Notes: generated by a model not told the origin, from the letters alone. Positions 55,144 to 64,000 are shown, counted from the first letter of the stretch. The stretch: 64,000 nucleotides of DNA from Terriglobia bacterium (GCA_020072765.1 JAIQGD010000001.1:1-64000); one strand, 5' to 3'. A program made the numbers and translations.

Positions 55144-58100
55144 TCAGAAGATCAACTTCAGCGCGAATTGAATCTGCCGCGAGGTAGTGGCGGCAGTGGA
55201 AATCAGGCCAGCACTCGCGCTGGCGAATGTATTGGAAGTAGTCCGAAGAGCCGCGGTAGGGGCTGTCGTGGCAAACACGCTCCCCGATGGCAGCCCTAAA
55301 TTCGTGTGATTGATAACGTTGAAGAATTCCGCCCGGAACTGGGCGCTCACGGCCTCCGTAATTTTGGTGTCCTTGACTATGGAGAAGTCCACATCCAAGA
55401 GGCCGGGACCGATGACTGAATTCCTTCCCACGTTACCAAGCGTATTCAACGGCTGAAACGCATAACAGGCTGGGTCGAACCACTCCACGAACGGGCCAAC
55501 GACCTTATCCACTATATGACCGGGGTGGCATCCCGCTGCACCGGAGTAATTCGGGCGATCCGATGTGATCCCTCCCGTGTTCGCCTGCTGCGGAAGTAGT
55601 CCGTTCGTCACGTTGACGGGATAGCCGGTATTCGTGCTTAGAATTTCCCCGATCTGCCAGCCCGAAACCAACCGGTTGCCACGGAACGGCAATCTATAGA
55701 TGCCGTTGACTCGCAAGGAGTGGGTAACATTAAAGGTGGACGGCCCGCGATCATAACGCTGGTTGTAGGCATCCACGATTTCGGCGGTGGCTTGCTCGAG
55801 ACCCGAACTGCCGGAACCATCGTCAATCGATCTCGAGTACGTGTAGGACACCTGACCTTGCAAATTCTTGCTGATCTGCCGCGCGAGGCTAGCCACCAGG
55901 CCATTGTAGGTCGAATGGGCGGTGGGGGCTGCGTCGTCTAAACCGAGCAAGGTCGGGTTCGGCTTGGCACCCGTAAAGAAGCACGCCGAGTTGGTACAGA
56001 TAGTGCTGGTGGGGACGGGATTCCCCAAGCCGTTGACTGGAGCCGGAGTGTTCAGATTTCGTGGGGAATACAAGTGGACGCCTTGCGCCCCCACATATCC
56101 CAGCGAGGCAACCATGCCGCGCCCGAGGTCACGCTGTATCGTCAGATTGTACTGCATGACGTAAGGAGAAACGTTCGAGCGATAATCGAGCCCATAGACC
56201 GTGCCGAACGGTGGATTCAGGCACGGTGCAGGCGGTGGCCCAGCCGGTCCACACGCTGCCGGATGCGGGAAGAGCAGGAAAGAGGTAGGAGGAGTAACCA
56301 CCACGGTTTGAGAGGGGGGATTCTGCGAGTACGCGTTGAGGTACGTGCGCGCGGCCAGTGGCTCGTGGAAGATTCCGAAGCCGGCGCGGACGGAAGTCTT
56401 GTGATCGTTGAACGGGTCCCAAGCGATGCCGATCCGGGGATCGAAATTAAACGCGTTCGGGTTCGCGTGGAGAACATGATGGACCTGCGTAAACGTCGGC
56501 GAAGACAAAGGGTCGAGGAGCATGAAGCATGGTTGAGATACGCAGACGGGATTGGTCTCAAAGTCGTACCGCAGACCGATGTTGACGGTCAGGTTGGACC
56601 TCACCTTCCAGTCATCCTGGATGTAGGGGAAGTACTGCATCTCGCGAGAGTAGCGCGTCCTGGTGAAACCCGGATGGGGATTAACCTCGCCTTGGAATTG
56701 GACCGGGGTAGCTGCGAGAAAACCTGAGAGGCTGCCGAAAACGAATATCCCGCCCTCCCGGCCCACGGCGATATTGTTTTGAACTCTGGCTACAGTGACA
56801 CCGACCTTGAAACTGTGGGCCCCGTGGCTCCAAAAAATATCATCCCCTCCGATAAACTTGTTCTGAATCAGGTGCCACCGTGCTGTCGCGCCCGGACCGA
56901 CGTTGGAGGTGCCGCCACTGACGATGAGGTTGCCGTCCTCGCGATCGCCAGGACTGTAAGCCGGCGATCCGTTGTAAAGTGCTCCCAGGTAGAACTGCAA
57001 CGGATCCGTGGCCGGATCCGACAGGAATTGCTGATCCGAGCGCTCATTGGTTCGTGAGAAGCTGAAGCGGATCTGGTTGATCGACGTCGCCGAAACAATG
57101 TGCTTTTCTTCGATCGTGAAAAACTGGTCGCCCCCGTGAAACCCTGCCGGCCAATAGGCGAAGTTCGAGAAAGGCATGGGCAGGAGCATCTCGGCCGTGT
57201 CGGAAATGTACCGGCCGAACAACGAGTCTTTCGAGCCGAGCGTATAATCGATGTGCCCCAGAAGGTAGTTCTCGCTCGTCGGCTGGCTCGCAATCTTCGT
57301 CATGAGCTGGTTGCCGGACAGTAGGCCCTGGAACGGTCCCGCAGGCACTTTCTGTTCGTTTGCCGTTGCCGAGGGAACGTCGGCATAGAGATTCCCCGGT
57401 AGATACGGGAGGATTTTCGGGCTAATCGCCACCGATACCTGAGTGTAATTTGGGTTGACGGCGTGGATGGCTGTGCATGCCGCGAGTGAAACAGTGTTAC
57501 AGGGAACGCACCCAAATACGTAGGCCGCTTCTGGCTGGAGCGTCGATGGACTCGCAAGAACCGAGCAGCTGTTGCTGGTATTCAAGCCGATCGCATCGCG
57601 GTCCGGAACGTATTGATTTCCCGTAACGCCCAAGGCTGCTCGAAGACCCTCGTAGTTCACGAAAAAGAAGGCCTTGTCCTTCTTGACCGGGCCGCCCACG
57701 CTGCCTCCAAACTGGTTCCTGCGGAAGGGCGGAATCTTCGGTCCATCGAAGAAATCGCGCGCGTCCAGAGCACTGTTGCGCAAATATTCGTACGCGGAGC
57801 CGTGAAAAGCATTCGTGCCCGATTTGCTGACGGCATTCATCGCCGCGCCAGTTCCACCGAACTGCGCGCTATAGGTGTTGGTCAGCAACTGAAACTCCTG
57901 GATGGCCTCGACGCCCAGCGAATTGCCGGTAATCGACGCGCCCGCTCCCTTCTGCCAGTAGCCCTGCAAATCCTGGTTATCGAGCAGGAACACTTGTCCC
58001 ACGGGTCTCGATCCGGCAACCGAGTAGGTGTCCGATGGCCCGTAGAATCCCGAAGAGATCCCGCCGCCGCCGCCGCCGGTGATGAAAGCCTGTTTTATGG

Positions 58101-58623
58101 TCAGAACACCGGGCGCGAGCGACAGAAGTTGCTGGAAATTCCGGCCATTCAAGGGTAACTGGCTTATCTGCTGCGAGCTCACCAGAGAGGAAACCGCAGC
58201 GGTTTGCGTCTCCACGCGCGAGACTTCGCTCTCTACGTTGACCGTCTGCGTGATTTGCCCGACGGGCAGCGACAAATCGACGACGAGGTGGGCGCCCACC
58301 GTCAGGGTAATGCCCTTGTGGACCACCGTCTGGAAACCCGACATCGAGGCGCGTACTTCGTAGTCGCCCACGGGCAGGTTGGGAATCCGGTATCGACCTT
58401 GAGTGTCGCTCACGGTCGATTGCGCAATGTTCGTTCCGACGTTCTTTGCCTCAATGTTTGCGCCGACCAGCGCCGCGCCCGAGCTGTCAGTGGCCGTGCC
58501 GGAGATCGTGGCCGTCTCCACCTGCGCCGCAACGCGAGTCACACCCGCCACCGCCACCAGGATCAGCGCGCAGAGCGCGCACGCAAAGATATCCGTAACT
58601 CTTTTTACGAAAGTAGTTTTCAT
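55144..58623 (-). CDS. Oar-like TonB-dependent outer-membrane receptor with carboxypeptidase-regulatory-like N-terminus (2)
   Basis: From the ATG at 58623 (preceded by GAGAGGGAGAGGG; the track uses 58653) the protein is 1159 residues. A signal peptide (ACALCALILVAVAGVTRVAA) is followed by a carboxypeptidase-regulatory-like domain (ISGTATDSSGAALVGANIEA ... YRIPNLPVGDYEVRASM), a plug (SQLPLNGRNFQQLLSLAPGV ... LLDNQDLQGYWQKGA ... MNAVSKSGTNAFHGSAYEYL) and a barrel ending SRQIQFALKLIF. It shares the architecture of the receptor at 42455 but is clearly a different paralogue. Ligand unknown. Confidence 0.88.
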   Translation of the reverse strand: MKTTFVKRVTDIFACALCALILVAVAGVTRVAAQVETATISGTATDSSGAALVGANIEAKNVGTNIAQSTVSDTQGRYRIPNLPVGDYEVRASMSGFQTVVHKGITLTVGAHLVVDLSLPVGQITQTVNVESEVSRVETQTAAVSSLVSSQQISQLPLNGRNFQQLLSLAPGVLTIKQAFITGGGGGGISSGFYGPSDTYSVAGSRPVGQVFLLDNQDLQGYWQKGAGASITGNSLGVEAIQEFQLLTNTYSAQFGGTGAAMNAVSKSGTNAFHGSAYEYLRNSALDARDFFDGPKIPPFRRNQFGGSVGGPVKKDKAFFFVNYEGLRAALGVTGNQYVPDRDAIGLNTSNSCSVLASPSTLQPEAAYVFGCVPCNTVSLAACTAIHAVNPNYTQVSVAISPKILPYLPGNLYADVPSATANEQKVPAGPFQGLLSGNQLMTKIASQPTSENYLLGHIDYTLGSKDSLFGRYISDTAEMLLPMPFSNFAYWPAGFHGGDQFFTIEEKHIVSATSINQIRFSFSRTNERSDQQFLSDPATDPLQFYLGALYNGSPAYSPGDREDGNLIVSGGTSNVGPGATARWHLIQNKFIGGDDIFWSHGAHSFKVGVTVARVQNNIAVGREGGIFVFGSLSGFLAATPVQFQGEVNPHPGFTRTRYSREMQYFPYIQDDWKVRSNLTVNIGLRYDFETNPVCVSQPCFMLLDPLSSPTFTQVHHVLHANPNAFNFDPRIGIAWDPFNDHKTSVRAGFGIFHEPLAARTYLNAYSQNPPSQTVVVTPPTSFLLFPHPAACGPAGPPPAPCLNPPFGTVYGLDYRSNVSPYVMQYNLTIQRDLGRGMVASLGYVGAQGVHLYSPRNLNTPAPVNGLGNPVPTSTICTNSACFFTGAKPNPTLLGLDDAAPTAHSTYNGLVASLARQISKNLQGQVSYTYSRSIDDGSGSSGLEQATAEIVDAYNQRYDRGPSTFNVTHSLRVNGIYRLPFRGNRLVSGWQIGEILSTNTGYPVNVTNGLLPQQANTGGITSDRPNYSGAAGCHPGHIVDKVVGPFVEWFDPACYAFQPLNTLGNVGRNSVIGPGLLDVDFSIVKDTKITEAVSAQFRAEFFNVINHTNLGLPSGSVFATTAPTAALRTTSNTFASASAGLISTAATTSRQIQFALKLIF

Positions 58624-58679
58624 GGCCCTCTCCCTCTCACCCACGATTCGCACAGCCTTTGCGGGTCCAAGTTAGACGT

Positions 58680-58709
58680 TACTTATTGCAATCGGGAATC
58701 CCCTGTCAA
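58680..58709 (-). promoter_or_regulatory. Candidate promoter of the second Oar-like receptor
   Basis: On the minus strand TTGACA (58709-58704) is followed after 18 bases by TAAGTA, about 57 bases before the ATG. The -10 is weak. Confidence 0.35.
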
Positions 58710-58825
58710 GACAAAACTCATCGTTCAATTAGTTGCAATGGGTACGATGCGGGAATTACGGGCGAGTGGGATACGCCGCGACCTGGATTTCGAGGTGCGA
58801 GACTTCCGTTGTTCAGAGGCTTGCG

Positions 58826-60115
58826 CTAGGACGAAGCAAGGCGGTCCTCGCCCGCGATGGCCTTAGGTTGAGGCATCGTGGCGAAGGCCAGCGTGGCCAT
58901 GGCCACGATTGTGACCACGCCAATCAGTTCAAACGCCGGCGCGTAGCTGCCGTACGCGTCAAATAACTTTCCGCCGATCGCGCTCGAAGGCGCCGCAGCC
59001 ACCGAGCTGATGAGCGCCATCATCCCGCTCAGCTTCGGATAGGCCGCCGGGCCATAGAAATGGCCCACCACGGTATAGACAGCGATGAACGTCCATCCGA
59101 AGCCGAGCCCGAACAAAACCGCCGCCGCGTCCGCCACCAGCAAGGCGTGGGCGCTGACTCGCAGTGCCAGGCCAACAGCTATCAGGTAGCAACAGAACCC
59201 CAACATGAGCGCGTAGCGGGCCGCCATCTTGTCCATCAGCCATCCGCCCAGTAATCGCCCGCTGAGCCCTCCCAACGTGAACAGACCCAGAGCCATCGCG
59301 GCATTGGCCGCACTGATCCCCGCGCCTTTCAAATGTAGTACCCAATGGGCGGTGATGAAAAAGTATGGATACTTGCACGCGATGCCGCTGATGCACACGA
59401 TCCAATACGGCCGCGTCCGATAGGCCTCGGAGGAGGTCCACAAGTGGCTGGTGACCAGCGACTGCACGCCGGGCGCGAGTTGCGCCGAAGCCGTGTCCGA
59501 TGCTCCGTCGACGGCCTGTCCCACATCTTCCGGGCGCTCCCGGACGAACAGGAGAGCCACAATCCCGGCGGCAAGAGTGATGACGGACATGATCTCCCAG
59601 GCTTGGCGCCAATTCCCGCCGTTCGCCGCCAAAATTCGATTGACCACGGGCGAGCACAGAAATCCGGCCATCCCCGAAGCACTCAGGGCAATGCCCATCG
59701 CTCTTCCGCGGTAGCGCTTGAACCAGCGCGTTACCGCCGTGGCCACGGGAATGTTCGTGGCGAAAGCAAGGCCCGTGCCGATCAGCACGCCGAAACTCGC
59801 CAGATAGTGCCACGGTTGAGACGCGAAGAAGGACAGCCACACCGTTCCGGCCAGGAGCAATGCCGCGCCGATGCCGAAACTCGTCTTCAGGCCCCACCGG
59901 AGGATGACGACCGCAACGAGCGTCGAAGGCAATCCGACGAACAGGTTGGTCAAGCTGAACCCCAGGCCGTAGACGCTGCGGCTCATGGGGATCTGCTTCA
60001 GCATGTAGGTGTTGATTACCGAGCCGCCGTAGAAGTTGAACCCCATGAACGAAAAATCGAGCGAAAAAAGCACGGCGACCAGCGTCCATCCGTAGAAGCC
60101 TGCTTTTTTCGTCAT
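58826..60115 (-). CDS. MFS transporter, monocarboxylate/oxalate-formate antiporter-like
   Basis: From the ATG at 60115 (MTKKAGFYGWTLVAVLF) the product is 429 residues with 12 predicted helices. The MFS loop motif between helices 2 and 3 is weak (ILRWGLKTSFG); TAVTRWFKRYRGRAMGIALSASGMAGFL between helices 4 and 5 is typical of the OFA/monocarboxylate branch. The second half repeats the pattern (LGLFTLGGLSGRLLGGWLMDKM). It probably moves an organic anion. The ATG overlaps the stop of an amidohydrolase fragment (ATGA), which suggests that the two were once an operon. The track start at 60265 is in the wrong context and was rejected. Confidence 0.8.
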   Translation of the reverse strand: MTKKAGFYGWTLVAVLFSLDFSFMGFNFYGGSVINTYMLKQIPMSRSVYGLGFSLTNLFVGLPSTLVAVVILRWGLKTSFGIGAALLLAGTVWLSFFASQPWHYLASFGVLIGTGLAFATNIPVATAVTRWFKRYRGRAMGIALSASGMAGFLCSPVVNRILAANGGNWRQAWEIMSVITLAAGIVALLFVRERPEDVGQAVDGASDTASAQLAPGVQSLVTSHLWTSSEAYRTRPYWIVCISGIACKYPYFFITAHWVLHLKGAGISAANAAMALGLFTLGGLSGRLLGGWLMDKMAARYALMLGFCCYLIAVGLALRVSAHALLVADAAAVLFGLGFGWTFIAVYTVVGHFYGPAAYPKLSGMMALISSVAAAPSSAIGGKLFDAYGSYAPAFELIGVVTIVAMATLAFATMPQPKAIAGEDRLASS

Positions 60116-60249
60116 TGTCTGGGACCCGAGCCGCCGGTCGTCCCGCTCCGTTCGATCTTGGTTCGCGCCGGAATATGGAACACGCGTTCGGCGTTTCCGT
60201 GAAAGATTTTCTCTTTCTCCTCGTCCGCAATCGGCGCCGTGTTCATCAT
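60112..60249 (-). pseudogene. C-terminal remnant of an amidohydrolase_2-type gene
   Basis: This frame, absent from the ORF track, encodes ADEEKEKIFHGNAERVFHIP and then TGA overlapping the MFS start. The sequence D-E-E-K-E-K-I-x-H-G-N-A-E-R is the standard C-terminal helix of amidohydrolase_2 family decarboxylases and hydrolases. Only about 45 residues remain, starting at an ATG pair with GGAGG immediately upstream; a TGA lies just before it in frame and no catalytic part is seen upstream. Probably what is left after deletion of a formerly coupled gene. Confidence 0.65.
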
Positions 60250-60425
60250 CCTCCAAGGGAGTCAAGCGAAACCGGTCAACACATCAGGAAAGATGCTGAT
60301 CGTGACGGCTGCGAGGCGACGTTGGCGCGACGATCATGGCCGAAGTGATCCGCGTTGGTCAATTGAAAATACGTGCGGAGGCAGGAAGCATCGCTAAAAG
60401 AAGCGTCCTCGAAGACCGCGGCAAA

Positions 60426-61661
60426 TCAATCGCCGGCTGCGCCCTCTGGAGGTTGGGTGGGGGAAGATTCCTTCCAGGGCGGAAGCAGTTTCACAAAAAT
60501 GTAGAGCAGGACGAAGGGCACCGCCAGTAACACGACCGACACAAACAGCCCTTCCATCCCCGTCAGCGCCATCTTGTACACCGTCAGCCCACGCAGGCTC
60601 TTGGAGAACAACTGGCCGCCGATCACCACGTTCCACCGCGTGCTGAAGATGCCGATCTGGATCAGGACGGCGCTGCCCAGATAGACAAGTCGCCGCAACT
60701 CCTCTGGAAACCGCACCAGAGGGCGGCCAAACGCGGGGCTCACGAACGCAAGGCAGAGTAGCGGTAACACCGTCCCGGTCAGCGCCTGTAACACAATCAA
60801 GCTGAGAAATAAACGCGTCGAGATCAGCGTAGACAATATCTTGATGGATTCTTCAGCTTCGTAGAGCCGGTGAATGAAATCCAGGATCTCCAGCGAGAAA
60901 TCCAGGATCAAGGCGTAGAACAGAAACGATGCCAGCTTGTCCAGGCAAGCCATCTCGAACCCGCGGCGAACCAATCCAGTCAGCAGATACAGGATCAGCA
61001 CCAGGGCAATACCGGAGACAATGGCGGAGAACAGAAAGACGATGGGAATCAGCACGCTGCTCCACCACGGATTCGCTTTGACGGAGCCGAAAATAAAGCC
61101 CACGTAGCCATGCAGCAGGAAGGCCGAAGGAATGCCGATGATGGTGATGAAGCGCACGGCCTTGCGATCGAACTCCACCGCTGCTTCGGAGATATCCGTG
61201 GCTCCCAGCGTCAGGATCAAATGAATCCATCTGCGCAGCCCGTGCTCGTTCCGCGCCCACAGAACCAAGTCCCGCCGGTAGTCGAACCAGATCTCCAGCA
61301 GGAGCACCACGGCCAGATACCACGCATAGATGAAGCCGAACATCGCCATCGCCGAATGCGTGTTCGGAGTGAGGAAAATCTCCAGGGAGCGCTCCGGATG
61401 CCCGAGGTGGAGCAGGAGCGGGAGAGGCGCAATCAGCAGGAATGCCAGCGCCGTCAACAGCGCCAGCCGGTACGTGGGCTCCACTTCCTTGACGTTGAAG
61501 ACGCGCTCGAGCGAAGCCAGAATGAACGCTCCCGCCACGAGCCCCGTGATGTAGGGATATACTACGATTAGCAAGCTCCATTGCAGCTCGACTTCGTTGG
61601 GATAGATGTAGCCAGACACCTGCTGCAGCACGTTGTTCAATTGCTCAGTGAGCCCCTGCAC
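60426..61661 (-). CDS. NrfD/HybB-family quinone-interacting membrane protein
   Basis: The 411-residue protein has about ten helices: YPYITGLVAGAFILASLERV, APLPLLLHLGHPERSLEIFL, SAMAMFGFIYAWYLAVVLLL, FITIIGIPSAFLLHGYVGFI, LIPIVFLFSAIVSGIALVLIL and others. The segments HLGHPER and LHGYVGFIFG with WWSSVLIPIVFLFSAIVSG are characteristic of the NrfD/PsrC/DsrP quinone-binding subunits. It starts with GTG two bases after the stop of the ferredoxin gene, whose end carries GGGGAGGT as ribosome binding site. With the FeS and octahaem proteins it forms a second quinone-linked module, different from the ActC-type protein at 50494. Confidence 0.88.
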   Translation of the reverse strand: MQGLTEQLNNVLQQVSGYIYPNEVELQWSLLIVVYPYITGLVAGAFILASLERVFNVKEVEPTYRLALLTALAFLLIAPLPLLLHLGHPERSLEIFLTPNTHSAMAMFGFIYAWYLAVVLLLEIWFDYRRDLVLWARNEHGLRRWIHLILTLGATDISEAAVEFDRKAVRFITIIGIPSAFLLHGYVGFIFGSVKANPWWSSVLIPIVFLFSAIVSGIALVLILYLLTGLVRRGFEMACLDKLASFLFYALILDFSLEILDFIHRLYEAEESIKILSTLISTRLFLSLIVLQALTGTVLPLLCLAFVSPAFGRPLVRFPEELRRLVYLGSAVLIQIGIFSTRWNVVIGGQLFSKSLRGLTVYKMALTGMEGLFVSVVLLAVPFVLLYIFVKLLPPWKESSPTQPPEGAAGD

Positions 61662-61663
61662 GG

Positions 61664-62467
61664 CTAGCGTACCTCCCCGTCCAGATTCGCGTAGTAGACT
61701 TTGGGCTCGGTATTGAGCTGCGGCTTGAGCACCTGAATTTCGTTGAAGCGCACAAAGCGGGCCAGCGGACTGCTACGCGCCGTCACATCTCCAAACACTC
61801 GCGCCCCGGTGGGGCATACCTCCACACAGGCCGGGACTTTCCCCTGCACCACGCGGTGATAGCAGAAGGTGCACTTCTCGGCCGTGCGCGTGACGGGATT
61901 CAGGAAGCGCGCCCCGTACGGACAGGCCTGGATGCAGTAGCGGCATCCAATGCAATAGTCCTTATCCACGAGCACGACACCATCACGGGTGAGGAAGGTG
62001 GCGCCGACCGGACACACCTGCACACAGGGAGGGTTGGCGCAGTGGTTGCAGAGCTTGGGCACAAAGAAGGTGCGCAGGATGCCCTTTTCGCTGACCGTGG
62101 AGGGAAACCCTTCGATTCCGCCATTGGGACTGGTTACCACGGTTTGTCCGTCCGTCGTGATCACGTAGCGCTCCACCCAGGTGCGGAAGTAGAACGGCTC
62201 GCGCGGGACATTGTTCTCGGTCTTGCAAGCATCCACGCAACGGCCGCAGCCGATGCACTTGTTCACACTGATGCCCATCCCGTAGTAGTGCTCTTCCGGC
62301 TTGTAGTTCGGCTCCTCGGCGCCTGCAGCCACGCCTTCCGCCACGGCGATGGTCGCCAGCAGTAACGGAGCCGCCGCCGCGCACTGCTTCAAAAATTCCC
62401 GCCGCTCCTGGGAGACTTGCTCCGGTGCGCCGGCAATAGCTTGAGGAGGCTTCGCTTCAGGGGTCAT
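61664..62467 (-). CDS. Tat-exported four-cluster ferredoxin subunit (HybA/DsrO-like)
   Basis: From the ATG at 62467 (GGAGGTCCC upstream; the track uses 62581) the product is 267 residues. The N-terminus has a Tat signal (ERREFLKQCAAAAPLLLATI). Four complete [4Fe-4S] sites follow: CIGCGRCVDAC, CNHCANPPCVQVC, CIGCRYCIQAC and CTFCYHRV with CVEVCPTGA. It has no Cys replacement, unlike the subunit at 49806. It would sit in the periplasm between the NrfD-like membrane protein and the octahaem cytochrome. Its ATG overlaps the stop of the cytochrome gene (ATGA). Confidence 0.9.
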   Translation of the reverse strand: MTPEAKPPQAIAGAPEQVSQERREFLKQCAAAAPLLLATIAVAEGVAAGAEEPNYKPEEHYYGMGISVNKCIGCGRCVDACKTENNVPREPFYFRTWVERYVITTDGQTVVTSPNGGIEGFPSTVSEKGILRTFFVPKLCNHCANPPCVQVCPVGATFLTRDGVVLVDKDYCIGCRYCIQACPYGARFLNPVTRTAEKCTFCYHRVVQGKVPACVEVCPTGARVFGDVTARSSPLARFVRFNEIQVLKPQLNTEPKVYYANLDGEVR

Positions 62468-63192
62468 GGGACCTCCGGAAAATGGGCGTAGTGGCATTGC
62501 CAGCAGACGTAGCGCTCCCCATGAGTACTTAGGTCCACGCGCGCAACGTCGGGAGCTCCCTTCGCTCCCTGGGCATGGCACTGCCCGCAGAATTCACGGG
62601 TCTGCGGCTTCGTGGGGGTGCTCAACAACGGATTGATCTTGTGCGTTTCCTCGACGTGGTGGCACGTGGTGCAAGGAACCGTGGTGTGCTTCGACAGAGC
62701 CTTGGTTCTGGCGATTTCACCGTGGCAGGCGCTGCACTCCTGGGGCGTGTGCGGAGGAACCGGCGCGTGCGGGTTGTGGCAGGTGATGCAGGGCCGCCCG
62801 GGGTTGTGGCTGACGGGATCAATTTGCGGAAAGCCGGTCGGCCGCGACGGGTCATAGCCATGGCACAGCGGGCAAAAACCACGCTGGCGAGGGGCCGGGG
62901 GCTTGTGATCCGCGGGGGATTCCACATGCGCCGCCTGAGCGCCATGGCAGACCTCGCACGCCACGCTCCGGTGCCGCGCCTCGTCGTGAACCTTGGCGAT
63001 ATCCGGATGGCATAACGCACACGCTTCGTGCCCCGCATAGACTTCGGGCTTGGAAGCATTGGCATCAATCGCGGCGGCTCGGTAATGACCCAAAGCGCCG
63101 AAGGTCTTGGGGACCATGTAATGCCGGGCAACGGTCAAGCTCCCACCCAGGATCAGGAAGACAACCACCAGACGATTCACCTGTTGGGGCAT
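62464..63192 (-). CDS. Octahaem c-type cytochrome
   Basis: The 242-residue protein has an N-terminal signal anchor (LVVVFLILGGSLTVA) and eight CXXCH motifs: CALCH, CEVCH, CPLCH, CITCH, CSACH, CTTCH, CGQCH and CWQCH. This is about one haem per 28 residues, a dense multihaem wire. Histidines between motifs (DEARHRSVACEVCH, HNPGRPCITCHNPHAPVPPH) would complete bis-His ligation. It is followed with ATGA overlap by the FeS gene and then nrfD-like, so it is the periplasmic electron exit or entry of that module. It does not look like octahaem hydroxylamine or tetrathionate reductases, which are much longer. Confidence 0.9.
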   Translation of the reverse strand: MPQQVNRLVVVFLILGGSLTVARHYMVPKTFGALGHYRAAAIDANASKPEVYAGHEACALCHPDIAKVHDEARHRSVACEVCHGAQAAHVESPADHKPPAPRQRGFCPLCHGYDPSRPTGFPQIDPVSHNPGRPCITCHNPHAPVPPHTPQECSACHGEIARTKALSKHTTVPCTTCHHVEETHKINPLLSTPTKPQTREFCGQCHAQGAKGAPDVARVDLSTHGERYVCWQCHYAHFPEVP

Positions 63193-63403
63193 CGCGTTCG
63201 CCGCCTCGGCAGCATCTCGCGAGCATTTTAGGAGGGTTACGGCCGGCCTTCCGTGATGCCGGTCACAGAAAGAACGTGAGCTTTATCACAGCGGTGCCAT
63301 GGTTCGATCGTACGGCGAAGAATAGTCGTAACCGTGGCAGTTATAGGTACCTGTGCCGGAGTCGTGCTCTGAGCACCAACATGACATCTACGGGGTTTTC
63401 TTC

Positions 63404-64000
63404 TTATTTCGTTTCGCCCGGCTTGGGGGCCTCGATCTTCCGGATCAGGAATGCCAGAGCGATCAGCACGAGCACGATGGCCACGATGGAAGCCACCAGC
63501 CCCTGACGGCGGTACTTCAGCTCCTTCATGGCGGCCAGTCCGGCCTGCCAGGTCTTGTCCGTGACCTTCAGCCCCGCCTGGATATTCTGGTCCACGGCGT
63601 CGGGGCGGGCGGAATGAATCGCGACGCGCGCCTTGGTCAGATCATCCTGCGCTTCGGTCAAGGCCATGGCGGTCTGACCGACTTCGACGCCCGAAACCTG
63701 CGCGCGTTTCAGAATCTCCTCCGAGCGCTGGATCTCCCCGTCCAACTTCACCAGCCCGGCGTGCATGCCAGCAGCTGCCGTGTAGCCCGCGTCTCCTTCC
63801 ACATGGCATCGCACGCAAAACGCGGTGTTTCCGGTCCCGATCGAGCCGTCGCTGGGGTGCTGGATGGCGTGGTTGCTATGGCAGGTGATGCAGCCCGGAA
63901 ACCCCATGGCGCCAAAAGCGGCCTTGTGCGGGCCGGAATCGAACAATTGCTGCTGAAAAACATGACAGGTCGAGCAGACCCGCTCGACCGAAGCCACCCC
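63404..64000 (-). CDS. C-terminal part of a membrane-anchored multihaem cytochrome c (5' end outside window)
   Basis: The frame is open at the right edge, so the GTG at 63997 is probably internal. Visible haem sites are CSTCH, CITCH and CVRCH, then a helical stretch of about 100 residues without haems (KLDGEIQRSEEILKRAQVSG ... TKARVAIHSARPDAVDQNIQ), and a C-terminal transmembrane helix (VASIVAIVLVLIALAFLI) with a short positive tail. More haems are expected upstream, outside the window. It precedes the octahaem gene on the same strand by about 210 bases and may feed or drain the same module. Confidence 0.8.
   Translation of the reverse strand, partial: GVASVERVCSTCHVFQQQLFDSGPHKAAFGAMGFPGCITCHSNHAIQHPSDGSIGTGNTAFCVRCHVEGDAGYTAAAGMHAGLVKLDGEIQRSEEILKRAQVSGVEVGQTAMALTEAQDDLTKARVAIHSARPDAVDQNIQAGLKVTDKTWQAGLAAMKELKYRRQGLVASIVAIVLVLIALAFLIRKIEAPKPGETK

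Overview
The window is high-GC bacterial DNA with dense coding on both strands. Several traits point to a Gram-negative soil or subsurface bacterium, most likely an acidobacterium: two very long outer-membrane receptors with an N-terminal carboxypeptidase-regulatory-like domain (Oar-like), a split alternative-complex-III-like operon, many c-type cytochromes, Tat-exported redox enzymes and a glycolipid-type gene set. The taxonomic call is an inference from gene content, because no rRNA gene is present.

Layout. (1) 2-7535: envelope glycan or glycolipid genes: the end of a GT39-like membrane glycosyltransferase, a DPM1-like GT2, a methyltransferase, a UDP-sulfoquinovose synthase (SqdB), then on the minus strand an epimerase, a GT21/HpnI-like transferase and an FAD oxidoreductase. 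(2) 7727-14019: a secreted protein with a CTC start, a Ni/Co transporter, and housekeeping genes (amidase, GerMN protein, rph, rdgB, nth). (3) 14090-19918: a complete periplasmic formate dehydrogenase operon, fdnG(Sec)-fdnH-fdnI-fdhE, where the UGA at 14977-14979 reads as selenocysteine and is followed by a SECIS-like hairpin. (4) 20040-22893: a FecR-like protein, tRNA-Pro(TGG), and a decayed insertion (truncated integrase, PD-(D/E)XK-like ORF). (5) 22894-30361: a PAS histidine kinase and NtrC-type regulator followed by four cytochrome genes, one a Cyc2-like fusion of a mono-haem cytochrome to an outer-membrane barrel. Candidate sigma-54 promoters and palindromes lie between them. (6) 31036-42024: a serine hydrolase with three C-terminal repeats, and genes for aromatic ring meta-cleavage (LigAB-type fused dioxygenase, LigC, LigK-like aldolase, a hydrolase of unassigned step, DctA), ending with pyruvate dehydrogenase E1 (aceE). 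(7) 42455-52443: an Oar-like receptor and an operon for a quinone:cytochrome oxidoreductase of the alternative complex III/Qrc type. (8) 52582-64000, minus strand: a Tat-exported thiamine-diphosphate enzyme paired with a cytochrome c, a second Oar-like receptor, an MFS carrier, and an NrfD/HybA-like FeS/octahaem cytochrome module running off the right edge.

How it fits together (inference): formate is oxidised in the periplasm by FdnGHI into the quinone pool. Two separate NrfD-FeS-multihaem modules connect quinones to periplasmic cytochromes. The kinase/sigma-54 regulator probably controls a cytochrome set that includes an outer-membrane conduit candidate. Protocatechuate or gallate cleavage yields pyruvate and oxaloacetate, and aceE next door would consume the pyruvate. 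About 26 CXXCH haem sites are visible in total. The two most novel-looking items are the periplasmic ThDP enzyme with its own cytochrome c, and the sigma-54-linked cytochrome/porin-cytochrome cluster.
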